DNA from: Xenopus tropicalis
Taxonomy: Eukaryota; Chordata; Amphibia; Anura; Pipidae
Assembly: GCF_000004195.4 (NCBI RefSeq)
Contig: NC_030678.2
Coordinates: 89,254,904 to 89,318,903, forward strand
Length of the DNA: 64,000 nucleotides
Direction: 5' to 3'
In this document: one piece after another, positions 1 through 11,769 of the stretch
How the letters are laid out: every line of letters begins with the position of its first letter
Numbering within the stretch: position 1 is the stretch's first letter
The notes under the pieces: model-generated
Databases searched by the model: none
Seen by the model: the letters and a program-made list of their open reading frames with translations, nothing else
What the model was told of the DNA's origin: nothing
Translations under genes and position numbers: made by a program

Positions 1-607
1 TAAATGTATAAATAAACCAGTAACAAAGTTGCCAGATTATGTTTGTTGTCCAGATGTTAAATGTTAATTTAACATATAAAAATAATATATATAAGGAGTA
101 GTCAGTATTTGTATTTTTCATGTGCCTTAAGAATATGGACTGGTAATTTGGAGGGTTAAGAAAGTATGCCCTCATATCTAGTGACAATATTTATTAAACC
201 TTTGAGATTATTTTTTTTTTTTTTATTAAGATAGCCATACTGATTTAAGTCATCTACATGTTCAGATATGGACCGTACATTTAAATGCAACGATCTAAAA
301 CATTCCGACTGAAATTGTAGGATAAAGCCCTAACAATAACAAATTGGAGCATGTGCTGAACATGAAATAGTTGGCAGACACCAATCGTACAAAAGTGACT
401 TCCTGGTAATGCATTGTAGGTCCCCCAAGGATATCGTGAGATACACAATACATGCACAGCTTATATCGTTATCCAACCAAAATTTTCTAACTAAGTGACT
501 GATCGCCATGGTACGAAAATCATCGGGACGAGAATTGAGAGCCCACACATAGCTGAAAATTGTACGAAACGTATGGCCAGCTTTAGCTGACATGCTATCA
601 CCCTTAC
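1..607 (-). other. Intron of the TMEM30-like gene (window edge)
   Basis: This stretch follows the splice donor at 601-607 and should be intron of the minus-strand TMEM30-like gene. I searched for the next conserved CDC50 segment (the D-Y-T-G block that follows the first transmembrane helix) and did not find it, so the next exon lies beyond the left edge. An 87-codon open frame on the minus strand (330-593) has no family signature that I recognise. Confidence 0.5.
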
Positions 608-817
608 CTCACTTTCCTTAATGCTGTTTGAGGAGTAGTATAAACCTAAGCCAATTGCTATAAAAGATAAGCCAGCAAAAAAGAAGAAAGGAATAACAAT
701 GCTAGCAGAGAGTAGTGGTTGCCATGCTGGGAGTCGCTGCTGAGTAAATGCAGTGTTATCTGGTCTCTGTGATGGAAGAGGCTCCTTAATTGTGAAGTCT
801 GTGGAAGAGGATTTCAT
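608..817 (-). CDS. tmem30b: TMEM30/CDC50 family exon, closest to TMEM30B (partial gene)
   Basis: The product would be the beta subunit of P4-ATPase lipid flippases: a two-pass membrane glycoprotein needed for flippase export from the ER and for activity. The exon encodes 70 residues in phase 0. It has a short polar N-terminus, then the family signature [19 protein letters not shown], then the first transmembrane helix (about residues 38-62, with a FFFF core) ending in [26 protein letters not shown] fits TMEM30B better than TMEM30A or TMEM30C, as I recall these proteins. The exon ends GAG|gtaagg at 607/608. The chosen start (ATG at 815-817) lies just inside a good acceptor (pyrimidine tract then acag, exon base 824), so a 5'-UTR intron is likely. 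An in-frame ATG at 848-850 is an alternative. The rest of the gene is off the left end. Paralog assignment rests on one exon. Confidence 0.75.
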
Positions 818-850
818 TTCCCAGCTGTTGCAAAAAAATGAGAATGGCAA

Positions 851-1081
851 GAGTTATTTCCCCTGCTGTTCCTTGAAATGTCCCTTACCAATTTCTCTAC
901 ATTCTTCCCAAGCTTTACATTTTTGTTTATTATTTTGTTCTGTCATTTAACATGACTGTTCATCTCTAACCTGTTTCCTTTCATCTCTGGTGGTGAGCAT
1001 CATAAACATACAATATTCCTAAAGATAGCGCTTTCTAGAATCTCTACAGTTAATTCTATGCATATATAGTACCTAACTCAA
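851..1081. other. Unassigned, probable 5' intron of the TMEM30-like gene
   Basis: Upstream (minus strand) of the TMEM30-like exon acceptor. No exon, promoter motif or repeat family was recognised here. Confidence 0.3.
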
Positions 1082-1129
1082 AAGACCCATACATATACAT
1101 ATATACATATATATATATATATACACATA

Positions 1130-1169
<40 letters not shown>

Positions 1170-1234
1170 CACATATATATACATATATATATATATACAC
1201 ATATATATATATATATACACATATATATACATTT
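1082..1234. repeat. AT/ATAC microsatellite
   Basis: About 150 bp made almost entirely of TA dinucleotides with interspersed TAC and CAC steps. The tyrosine/isoleucine-rich open frames across it are translation artefacts. Confidence 0.95.
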
Positions 1235-1297
1235 CTAGAATGGAGAGCACACCACCGTTCAGGAGCGATACCTGGGTGCCAGAGCAGAAAAAACAGA

Positions 1298-1417
1298 ATA
1301 GAGAGGCAGGTGTCGGCACTCGCAGGGTTCTCACGATAAAGACTCATGGGCAACAAAGCTTTGTTGCCCATGAGTCTTTATCGTGAGAACCCTGCGAGTG
1401 CCGACACCTGCCTCTCT

Positions 1418-1419
<2 letters not shown>
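1298..1419. repeat. 122-bp perfect palindrome between AT tracts
   Basis: Two 61-bp arms (1298-1358 and 1359-1419) are exact reverse complements with no spacer; the centre reads CAAAG|CTTTG. The arms are not simple sequence. AT microsatellite begins immediately to the right, and another AT tract lies about 65 bp to the left. It may be a fold-back end of a transposon, or an artefact. Confidence 0.9.

Positions 1420-1494
<75 letters not shown>
1420..1494. repeat. (TA)n microsatellite
   Basis: About 70 bp of nearly pure TA directly abutting the palindrome. Confidence 0.95.
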
Positions 1495-1496
<2 letters not shown>

Positions 1497-2346
1497 TACA
1501 CACACAATCAGTCAATTGGGGTGCTGGGTCAATTAGTTTTAAGAGACGTATAGAATGAATGAAAAACCCCTAATCTTGTATGCAATAATAAATAATATAT
1601 GGTGGTGACCATTAACTTTAAAAATGGCCCCTTAATGGGGCTCCCTTTATATCCTTTCGAGTCCCTGTTTCTGTTGAAATGAGGGGTGGACATGTCCTAA
1701 CGGTCCCTACCAGAAGCACAGTAGATGGGGTATAGAACATTCCTTCTATATTTAGAGGAGTATATTACACTGGCACATTCTTGTTTTGCACACAATATGT
1801 CCCCTTTAAATATGCACCCAAGGATCCATACCCCATTAGTTTGTGCAAATAATCTCTTTATTTTCAAACACTGTGCATTCCAATGTTTCGGTACCTACTG
1901 GAACCTTTACAAAAGGATATTTTGCAAGTAAATATTTTATACTTAAATACTTCCACAAAAGTAAAAAAAAAATGCCCAGGTGACTTCATGATAATCATTA
2001 GCATCAATTAAGAGCAATTTCAGCTTCTTGCTCACCAATAGTGTCCCATTCCCATGTTTATATTTGAGGTCCATGGTCATATTTTGTTTCAAATACAGTA
2101 GCAGTATGCCTACAAGGCAAAATGTTATACAATTTATATATTGAAGAAAAGGAGAGATCTGCTTAATTTAATGACTACAGGCAGCATCTCCAAACATTGG
2201 TTTGTAAGTAGGCACTTCTACTTAATGGTGGAGGCTTTCGGATTAACTATCTGTTAACAGCCTGAACCCATAGAACATCTGAACATCTGTTTGGAATATA
2301 AAAAGGAAAAGACACTTTGGCATTTTCTATAACATTGAGTAATACC
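1495..2346. other. Unassigned intergenic DNA
   Basis: AT-rich sequence with no coding signature. I recognise no repeat family in it. Confidence 0.3.
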
Positions 2347-3127
2347 TTAAAGGAGAAGGAAAGGTAAAAACTAAGTAAGCTTTATGTATGTATGTATAAC
2401 TTTATTTATAAAGCACCTCAAGGGTACGCAGTGCTGTCCAATCCTACAATATACAAAATTACACACAGGGAGGACAAGTGTTATAGTAAATACAATAAAT
2501 AAGTATAAATACACAGGAAATAAGTGCCATGTGGCATGGAACACAGTAGGAAGGAGGTCCCTGCCCCATAGAGCTTACAGTCTGCAGTAAGTGGTTGTGT
2601 AACATACAGGCACAAATTGGAAGGTATGAGTGCACTAGGTATGGGCATTTGCCCTTAAGCGCAGGACTAGGCAAAATAATGTTTTAGTGCTCCAAAAGGT
2701 AGCATCTGAGTTTTATCTTAAAGAGAGTAAATGAGTGTTCCCTACGGAATGATTCAGGGATAGAGTTCCATCAGAAAGCTCTACGTAAATACAGTCATAA
2801 GCACTCACAGAAAAGCTACACTAAGTCCTCTATCAAAAGAAACACAGGATTTCTTGTCTCCTTTTTTGTAAATATGTTCTTAGGGTATCTAAAAAAATCC
2901 TTCATTCCTGGGGTCAGAGTCTGCACAGTTCTCTCCTCTCTCCCCTCTCCTTCACCCCCTCCCTCAAAAACACTAAGAACTCCTCCCTCCCCCCTCCCTT
3001 AGGAATGTGTGATCCCAGCTATAATGGCTAGAGCTATACAACAGGAAGCTATGAAGACCAAGCTGTGGCACTAATGTGACAAATCTATTGGCAGTAAAAT
3101 GCCAAAATGACTTTCCTTCTCCTTTAA
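2347..3127. mobile_element. T2/Kolobok-type MITE
   Basis: Begins TTAAAGGAGAAGGAAAGG and ends CTTTCCTTCTCCTTTAA, so it has inverted ends beginning TTAAAGGRR, with TTAA as target duplication. Similar ends recur at 7488, 31920, 59658 and 62173. The interior (about 2384-2590) carries a minus-strand LINE-tail-like segment with ATAAAGCACC, related to the tail near 44430-44625. Confidence 0.75.
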
Positions 3128-5350
3128 CCCTTTCACTGCCAGCCGTTTTGAACAAAATGGAACTTCTACTGCCAGACAATTTTTGAACATTTTACACTGT
3201 TTCAATTTAGGGGCTTTTCCTAGGGGGGACTTTTAGTTTACCCAGGAAAACTATATATCCGGTTTTTCAGGACAACCTAAGCTTTCAAAATATGGTGGAA
3301 TTTTTGTGTAATTCCAATTCTGTAACAAGATATAGGCTTCTAAATGTCTAAAAAATGAAAAAATAAATAAATATTTTCCATAATATAAACACATATACCA
3401 GAAACAAAAATTATTTTATGCACAAAAATACAACTGATTTGGAAAGTCCCATGTCTCCTGAACGCGCCAATACCAAATATATATAATTTTATGGAGATTT
3501 CTCACTTGTATAGGTCAAAAACTCCCAGCAGTACACTACCAAATTTCCAAAGCACTGCTTCAGAAAGCTGCATACTTTAGATTTCAAGGTCACAAATTCC
3601 ACTAACAGAAGGTTTATCCCAGAAAATTATACATTTTTAGAAAGAACAGATTCTGTGGAATCCAGAATAGGTAGAACTGTCTGTCTGCTCCAAACTACCA
3701 AGTTGCAATGCTTTCCTAAAGTTATTTGTTTTTATCAAAATTTGTGAAATTTCTTAAAAATCGCTTCAAAGCTTCCTGTCTATAGTATCTTATCTCCTAC
3801 AGGTCATAAAGTAACCAAATAAAACACCCTAAATTTGAATGCCAGGGGTCCACTGAACAGTTTGATGCCCAATGTGTATAGGTTTACCTAAGTATGTGGC
3901 ATGTAGGAGCCCCAATGTGAACATACCCCCATATGATCTATCATTTCTGTCATTCCAGCTTCTGCAATATCAACACATTTACATCCTTTTGTGTGGGATA
4001 ACACTACAAAAAAGTACGCTCACCCCAGAAAGCCATATATTTTTGGAAAGTACACATTCCCCCAAATCTAAAATGGGTACCTGTGTCTTTCTACTCCAAA
4101 GTACCAAGCCACAAAGCATTTCTAAAGTTAGCAATTTTGATGACAATTCCAAAAATCCCCTCAAAGCTTCCACTTTGCAGCATCTTATCTCTAATGTATC
4201 AACATAAAACACTCTAAATATTAACGCTAGGGGTCTACTGAACAGTTTGATGCCTTATATGCATAGATTTACCAAACTATGCGGAGTACAGGGGCACCCA
4301 AATGAAAATAGTGCATATGAATTTTCACGAATGACACTCCGGCTCATGCAGTTTTTGCACCCGGTATGTGTATTATGTGCCATAAGACCCCCTAACAGTA
4401 AGGAGACCCTAGAAAACCATATATTTTCTGAAAGCACACATTCTGACAAAACAAAAATGGGTAAATACATCTTTCTACTGCAAACTACCAAATTACAAAG
4501 CTATGCTAATTTCATGGCTTACCTTTACCTAATTCATAAACACATGGCAATTTTATGTGGGATAGAAACTGCAGAAATGTAGGGTGACCCCTGAAAACCA
4601 TATATTTTTGGAAAGTACACGTTCAGACAAATCCAACATGGGTAAAAAGTCCTTTCTACACCAAAGTACCAATCTGCAAAGCTTTCCTAAAGTTAGTGGT
4701 TTCTATGACATTTCAGAAAATCTACTAAAAATGTTGCAATTTGCCACATTTATCTCACACAATTTCTTGCGTACAAAGGAAAATCACCCCAAATAGGAAC
4801 ACCAGGGGTCTACTGAACAGTTTGATGCCCTATATGCATAGATTTACCAAACTATGTGGAGTACAGGGGCACCCAAATGAAAATAATGCATATGAATTTT
4901 CACGAATTACGCTCCGGCTCGTGCAGTTTTTGCACCCGGTATGTGTATTATGTGCCATAAGACCCCCTAACAGTAAGGAGACCCTAGAAAACCATACATT
5001 TTCTGAAAGTACACATTCTGACAAAACAAAAATGGGTAAATACATCTTTCTACTGCAAACTACCAAACTACAAAGCTATGCTAAACAGAATGGTTTTTAT
5101 AACATTTATGAGCTAAAGGGGTTGAGGAGACCACCTCATACATATGCAAATAAGTCATAGAAAAGCTTGCATTTTGCCCCATTATGTACCCCACATTTCA
5201 TAACGTACCAACATAAAGCACCCTAAACATGAACGCCAGGGGTCTACTGAACAGTTTGATGCCCAATATGCATAGATTTACCAAAATGTCCATGTGCAAG
5301 ACAAGTAACAAAGAACAATATGAAATGCAATAAAATCGCTAAAATCACAA
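3128..5350 (+). repeat. Degenerate satellite-like array
   Basis: A recurring block containing GGGGTCTACTGAACAG and GTTTGATGCC appears at about 3845, 4230, 4805 and 5239 (spacings about 385, 575 and 434 bp). A second block (CCATATATTTT, then TACACATTC, then CTACTGCAAACTACCA) recurs at about 3691, 4098, 4479, 4661 and 5056. These fit a unit of roughly 190 bp. The copies at 4230-4500 and 4805-5070 are the most alike. Related sequence occurs at 55100-55300 and 56260-56690. Open frames of about 110-140 codons over it are repeat translations, not genes. Confidence 0.8.
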
Positions 5351-5699
5351 AAAAAACCCTAAAATCAATGTTTAACATTACAGAGTGTGAACGTGAATCT
5401 GGCAGCAGTTCCAGCATATTGGGTCCGTCAACCTACTGAACTAGGTATTCAGGATGTGACAGAGAAAGGTGGGAAGACGCTGGGGGTGTGCTGACCTACT
5501 TTAGTATTCTGTGATATCGTGTGCAGCTGGGAGACTGGGAGAAGATTGGCAAGAGAAAACAATCCTGAAAGACTAACACTCTCAAAAATACTTGCTGTGT
5601 GATCCAAGTGGGTAATGAACAATAAACAAACAAGAAATGCTTAACGCCAGTTTTCCATTTTATATACACACAATATCTGCCTTGACATCGCTACTCAAT
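5351..5699. other. Unassigned
   Basis: No coding or repeat signature recognised between the satellite-like array and the palindromic MITE. Confidence 0.3.
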
Positions 5700-6020
5700 G
5701 GGGCCGATTTACTAATCCACAAACGGATCGAAAGCGTCCGAATGCATTTTTTTCGTAATGATCGGTATTTTGCGATTTTTTTTCGTAGCCGTTACGACTT
5801 GCGCGAATTGTCGCGACTTTTTCGTAGCCGTCGCGACAAACTTGGAAAGGTTTGCCCGCTGTTTACTAGCGCTCAATACGAAAAAGTTGTGACAATTTGC
5901 GCAAGTCGTAACGGCTACGAAAAAGTTGCGATGGCGACGAAAAAAAACGCAAAAAATACGAAAAAGTCGCAAAATGTTCGTTTCCAATCCGATTTTTTCC
6001 CCATTTGGGATTCAGCCCCA
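5700..6020. mobile_element. Palindromic MITE with ACTAATCCAC end
   Basis: Begins GGGCCGATTTACTAATCCAC and ends near GATTCAGCCCC. The interior is a fold-back of repeated CGACTTTTTCGTAGCCGT-like motifs in both orientations. A longer copy of the same family is at 63073-63581. The right boundary is approximate. Confidence 0.7.
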
Positions 6021-7027
6021 ATGGGTTTATCTCAAGAAAAAACTGTACCAAATTCTCATTTAGGTCTTTAAACCCTATAATTCATGAACCCAATGAGCCT
6101 TTCCCTTGAGAAGCAATTCTGATCAAATACGACTCTTATGCATCTGAATACATGTTCAATGCGCATGCACCTGAATGCAGAAGGACCGGGTTTTGCTTTC
6201 ACCCACTGTTTGGCCACAGCTTGTTGGGTAATATCTTGCTTTTTGTGCTTAACTTCTATGATTCTATAAGGATCATGGCCTGCACATATATTTGATCTAA
6301 AAGCTATTGTCTCTCCCAGCTGGAGTGCGAGATCTATTATCCCACTACTCTGTTAGGGGGAGCAATTTCATAATTATAGGTGCCCTTTAATCAACTGGAT
6401 CAGTGGGGCTTATTACCTCCTTTAAATTTCTGCCTCATGTATAACTAATCGTAGGTTTTACATTTTTAAAAGTGTAATATATCATCAGTAATTATCATTG
6501 GCTAATGCTTTGGTGGACATACCTGCTACAAGGGCTGTAACAGCTTATATAAAATAATATATTTTTTTTTAATTCTCTCATTTTCATTGTCTCTAATTCT
6601 CTCATATTTCAGCATGAACATGATCCAATCTCTGCACCCAAAATTTTCATTTTAGGAGGTACCCTCCCTCTTGCTAAAAATCAATCTTAGATCCTCTGAT
6701 TTTTTGCTTGGCTGATTCTGAGAAACACTTGGCATTTAAGATTTCGGTAGAGAATTCAAAAGGTCTGTAACCTTAACATGAATAGATGTGTGCAATCTAC
6801 TTTGCTCCTTACAGACAGTCACATCTAGAAAATCAATATCAGAAATTACATAGTTTATAATAAATCTGATTGGAGAATCCAATTATTTGCAGGACCAAGC
6901 ATTCCTAGCTTAAAATGGTCTTTTTTTAAACAATTGTTTCAACATATACAGTACTGAGAATTAACTCATCTAAAACACATGTAGAGACAATTATACAGTA
7001 AGTAAAGGATCAGCATTGTCTTTTTTA
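6021..7027. other. Unassigned intergenic DNA
   Basis: No gene or recognisable element seen. Confidence 0.3.
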
Positions 7028-7161
7028 GGGTGAAGACGCATGGAGCTACTAGTAACAGCTACTTGTCGTGGCTACTAAAATAGACAATTCTGAACTAATT
7101 TCTGGCGTTTAGTAGCAGTGAAAAAGTAGCTGCTACTAAGTAGCTCTGTGTGTCTTCACCC
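7028..7161. mobile_element. Harbinger-like MITE (GGGTGAAGAC ends)
   Basis: Inverted ends GGGTGAAGACGCA and TGTGTCTTCACCC, flanked by the direct repeat TTA (7025-7027 and 7162-7164). A duplicated right end continues to about 7211. A related copy is at 8289-8487. A 3-bp TWA duplication is the Harbinger pattern; the superfamily call is an inference. Confidence 0.7.
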
Positions 7162-7215
7162 TTAGTAGCCATAACAAGTAGCTGCTACTAGTAGCTCTGT
7201 GTGTCTTCACCATAA

Positions 7216-7488
7216 AGGTGGCCATACACATATGTTCATTCCCTCCATTGACGTTCAGGGCTGAATCATCAGATACGGAGGTAGAAACAATAGGTATTCT
7301 ACCCCTATCTGACAATTTAGCCCTAAATGCAGATTTTGCTTGGGCGCCTTCAACGGTGCCCGATCAAAATCTTTTGACCCATCCAATCAACGAGACAACC
7401 GATATACGAAGCTTTTACGCTATCGGTCATCTCGTTGATCCGCCATACACACCGAATATCGGTACTATTGGTGTGTGTGTTGCCAGCT
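7216..7488. mobile_element. Harbinger-like MITE (AGGTGGCCATACAC ends)
   Basis: Starts AGGTGGCCATACACA after TAA and ends TGTGTTGCCAGCT before TAA. Related copies are at 30281-30565 and 52093-52417, each also flanked by TAA. Its right TAA is overlapped by the TTAA of the next element. Confidence 0.7.
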
Positions 7489-7895
7489 TAAAGGAGAAGG
7501 AAAGACAAAGTCACTTGGGGGTGCCAAAATGTTAGGCACCCCTAAGTGACTTTAATCGCTTACCTTTTACCCCAGGCTGGTGTTAGGAGAGAACAGCACC
7601 AGCCAGCGATCGCTTCCTTCTTCCTGATCGCCTGCGTGCGCATGCGCAGTAGAGTGAAAAGCCGAACTTTAACAGAGAAGTCGGCGTTTCATTCTACTGT
7701 GCATGCGTCTGTCCCGGACAATTGGCTGCAGCGTGAATAGGGAAGAAGGAAGCGCTCGCAACAGGTACCCCGGACTGGTGCTGTTTTCTCCTAACAGGGG
7801 CACCAGCCCGGGGTACAAGGTAAGCGATTTAAGTCACTTGGGGGTGCCTAACATTTTGGCACCCCCAAGTGACTTAGCCTTTCCTTGTCCTTTAA
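7488..7895. mobile_element. T2/Kolobok-type MITE
   Basis: TTAAAGGAGAAGGAAAG at the left and CTTTCCTTGTCCTTTAA at the right, with long inverted arms (GTCACTTGGGGGTGCC). The same family is at 31920-32333, and a truncated piece is near 52815. Confidence 0.85.
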
Positions 7896-8288
7896 GGTTG
7901 AAGACACAGCCCTAGGAGAAGAAAAATGACTAAATGGCGATGCCACAAGAAAAAATGCAGAAGAAAATTTAAATATTTATACTGTAGAGCTCTTCCAGTT
8001 GATGAAAATGAGAGGTCTGCCTTCTCTGCTGGATGCTTTTGTTAAAAGTTATCTCAAATATAATGTGTGTTAGTGGGCCTTGGTGAAATGCTTCTTTTGT
8101 CCATTTATTAAAACAGCCCTGATGGGGATTGACAAGACTCACATGCACAGTTCATCTGTGGTAATCAGTTCATCTGTGGTAACCCATGCTGTGCCTGTCA
8201 TAAAATGCTTGGGGCCACATTGTGCCTGTCATAAAGTGCTGTTTATTCTGCAGCATTGATTTACTATAATGTCATAGCTGAAGTATAA

Positions 8289-8487
8289 GGGTGAAGACAC
8301 ACTGAGCTGCTAGTAGCAGCTACTTGTTGTGGCTACTAAAATAGACAATGCTGATCACTTACTGATAAGTGTCTGTATGTGTGTTTTAGGAGAGTAAGTT
8401 CTCAGTATTGTCTATGGCAGGGTATTTTCTGGGGTTTAGTAGCTGTGACAAGTACCTGCTACTAAGTAGCTCTGTGTGTTATCACCC
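8289..8487. mobile_element. Harbinger-like MITE (GGGTGAAGAC ends)
   Basis: Ends GGGTGAAGACACA and TGTGTTATCACCC, flanked by TAA at 8286-8288 and 8488-8490. Same family as 7028-7161. Confidence 0.75.
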
Positions 8488-10422
8488 TAATGCACTGAGA
8501 GAAGCTGAAGCTGCCATCAACATCATATTCAATTAATTTTTGTGCCTGTTAAGTTTTAACTATCCCTTTTTGTTAACCTTGCAGAGTTTAGTTTGACAGC
8601 TGCTTTAACAATTGCTAGAACAGATTTATACAAGACAACCATGAACACACATCAATAAATACCCAAGCACACAAAGAAACATTTATGTGATGTAGTTGCA
8701 ATATGGATAGATAGAACACCTCACCCCTTTAAACCCAACTTATATTAAATATACATCTTACATTTCTATTTGCAGTATTAATTAATTTACAGGCATGCTG
8801 CAGATTGCACTGATTTCTGTCCAGCCTTGCAGTGTGCATGTCATATTGAAGCCATTCAGAAATGTTGATTTCATACTGAGGTGGCAACAATGCACAGGAC
8901 CACATAATGTCACAGTCAGATGCAATTTATGTTAGTGAGATAGAGAAGAGGAGAGCATTGCTGAAATCGCATCTATCCAGCAGATATAATTTCTGCTTGC
9001 AGAGAAACCTGACTATGTATGCAAGCAGTTATTCCAGTGGAATTCACATGCAAAACAGAAATTACAAGGCCCAAGTAGTAAAACATACTGGGGGGGGGGG
9101 GTAATTCATAAAGGCAGAGTAAATTGAAATTGACGTAAAAGAGATTGGAGTAAAACTGTTGTAAAAAGAACATTGTATTCATAAAGCCTCACATGGTATC
9201 ACAAAATAGAGTTAGACTGGAAGAAGCATTGTTCTTACTCACAGATTTGATTATTATTATTTATTATTTATTTATAAAGTGCTAACATATTCCGCAGCAC
9301 TGCATTTACAGTGAATTACATATTTTGGGTTGTTATGGTATAAATTAACATTTCTGCCCCATATTCTTCTTAATTCCCCCAATAGAGGTAGTAACATTGA
9401 TATTGTGCCCCTACACATTTTTGCTAGACATACAACAATCAACTGTGCCATATATGCCCACTGTTTCTGCTGTAAATGAAAATATTTTAAGAACACAACA
9501 ATTCACATTACATTATGTGGACTGTACAGTAGGTACTGTTAAATATAGTACTGATAGCCAAAACCAACAAAAACAGAAAGTAACATCTTACATGTCATAG
9601 GACTTTATAACTTCTTGACTTCTTGTCCTTCTAGGAAACAAATGTAGAGTCCTACAGCTTCACATAAACATGAGCCTAGTGGCCACTCCCAAGTGCAGAC
9701 GAGGTGGATAAACCAGTTATCCTACAACTGTCCTATCTATAAAGGAATAGTCGCATGTGGCATTAAGGTGCAGCCTGCTCAGCTTTTTGCTTCAAGCAAT
9801 AGCAAATGGAAAAATAACTTACCTACTCTAAAGGAGGAAATGTATAGATTTTAATGGAGTCAGAGGTAACATTCACCAATATATTTGTAAAACTTGCGGG
9901 ATTACCAAAACCAAATAAAGTTTTGTTAGTGGGTATTTAACTATTAAGCCTTCGTCACGTCATCCATTTAAAAGCCTACACAAGTTCCACATGTCAAATG
10001 TTCAATTACAAATTGATTTAAATAGACACAGCAGGCTTCATTGGTTTGTATGCTAACATGCATTGAACCAATTAATCATGGGATGTTTTGCAGTAGGAAC
10101 AATGGCAAAAGAGGTTGTAGTTATTTCCCTGCATTTAAACAGGGGCATTTCCAGGTACAGTTATCATCCAATAACAAGGTTACATTCTCACATACAGGCA
10201 TTCTTTTGGTATCTAATCAAATGAGCTGATTGATTCCATTATATTCTGATTGTTGGACCCACAAGCTTTCAATACTGCCTTTCATTACAGTTGTGTTTCA
10301 TTGCATTTTTTTTACACACAACTTTCTGCATTTTATACTTTTGCATTTGATACATGCTTAAATATATTAAAACCTATGCAAGTCTAACTTTAAAAAAAGC
10401 ATAAATATGCAGTGTCTGTACT
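8488..10422. other. Mostly unassigned; LINE-tail fragment near 9260
   Basis: About 9255-9330 reads TTATTTATAAAGTGCTAACA followed by GCAGCACTG, resembling the minus-strand 3' tail of a CR1/L2-type LINE. A G tract lies at 9090-9101. No gene seen. Confidence 0.35.
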
Positions 10423-11053
10423 TTAAAGGGGTTGTTTACCTTTAAATCAGTTCTCCATTTTTGCTAGGGCCTTGTTTACCTTAGCAATCAGACAGTGGTT
10501 TGAAGGAGAGACTGGAATATGAATAGAAAGGTAAGGAATAGAGTGCAATCCTTTGATGCGGGCATCGGCTTTGGACGCACACATTAAAAAAACAATGCAC
10601 GGGTCAAAAGCTGACACATGCGTCAAAGGAAGCAATGCAAATTTTATGGCCGTGCAGCGATTTTTTCCACCACACAAATTATTTTGCTCATCCATGGTAA
10701 GGAATAAAAAGTAACAATAAAAGTAATAAATAAAATTGTAAGCTCATAGAGCCAGGGGTGATTCCTGTCACTATATGCTGGCCTGCACTTTTTTAGTGCC
10801 AGAGAAGGATGGGGGGAGGTGCGCATTGCTAGTGTAGAGAGCGCAATTGCTGGTTTAATAACTGGAAATTCATCTCTTAAAGTTGTGGGGAAAGGTTCAC
10901 AACTTGCCTTATGGTCAGTGGCCCCCATTTGAAAACTGGAAAGATGTAAAAGAGGAAGGAAAATAATCCAAAAACTAAAAATATTAATGAAGACCAACTG
11001 CAAAGTTACTATGATAGATAGAATATTCCATAACATACTAAAAGTTCATTTAA
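10423..11053. mobile_element. T2-like MITE (TTAAAGGGGTTGTTTACC end)
   Basis: Starts TTAAAGGGGTTGTTTACC and ends ...AAAGTTCATTTAA, with TTAA at both ends. It shares interior segments (TAAAAAGTAACAATAAAA and a block around gctgggtcagtgacccc) with 11780-12150. Confidence 0.6.
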
Positions 11054-11473
11054 GGGTGGAATTTAGGGTCTGGTGGAAAGGCCGCTTTGGTTTTCTTTAG
11101 TCAAGCAAAGTTTCCTTGCATGTTTGGGGGCTACATTACTGTATAGCAAACCACAGGGCCTATCCCACCCCCACCCCCACCGCTGTGGAGTCTGCAGTAT
11201 GGTAGTCACACCTCTGCTTAAAACAAAAGAATAAGTTTACAAAAGTGAAACTGTAACATTTAAATTCTGAGAAAGCAGGCACACCAGGTTTAGAAAGAAT
11301 TGTCCTGTATATGGAAAAAAATGCAGTAAGTACAAAAGGCAAAATCACTTGGCCAGAGTTTTATGCAGAGCAACTCGGATGCATCAGTACTTACTGATAT
11401 ACATTCTATAGGATCTATGAGCTTCACAGATGTATTTTCAACCCAACTATAGACCTATGTGTAAATATATGAC

Positions 11474-11714
11474 CAGGGTCGGACTGGGCCGCCGGGACAC
11501 CGGGAAAAATCCCGGTGGGCCCCAGCGGCCCAGTCCGACCTTTGCCGGCGCTCCCCCTACTGACTGTTCCTCCCCTGATGCGTTCAATTTATACACGTTC
11601 GGGGAGGACGTCAGGCGGGGGCCCTGCGGGGGGGTTAGGGGACGCAGCTGGGGCACCTGCAGGGCCCCTGGGGCGGGAGCCCCGGTGGGCCCTGCACCCC
11701 CCAGTCCGACCCTG
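11474..11714. mobile_element. Short hAT element with 8-bp duplication
   Basis: Inverted ends CAGGGTCGGACTGG and CCAGTCCGACCCTG, flanked by the exact direct repeat TATATGAC (11466-11473 and 11715-11722). It is GC-rich, unlike its AT-rich flanks. CAGGG ends with an 8-bp duplication identify a hAT-type non-autonomous element. A related element is at 55302-55853. Confidence 0.9.
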
Positions 11715-11769
11715 TATATGACATTCAGGGATTATTGCAAAATTACTAAAGAAAGAAACCCAACATTAC

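Noticed and set aside
330..593. 87-codon minus-strand frame next to the TMEM30 exon
   Set aside because: Starts inside the intron just past the donor, lacks CDC50 motifs and does not look like any transposase that I recognise.
1056..1371. Two 90-100 codon frames rich in Tyr/Ile/Val
   Set aside because: They translate the TA microsatellite and palindrome; no coding character.
4247..5160. Frames of 111 and 139 codons with near-identical segments
   Set aside because: The identity comes from the repeated satellite-like unit; the frames open at different points of the unit and have no family match.
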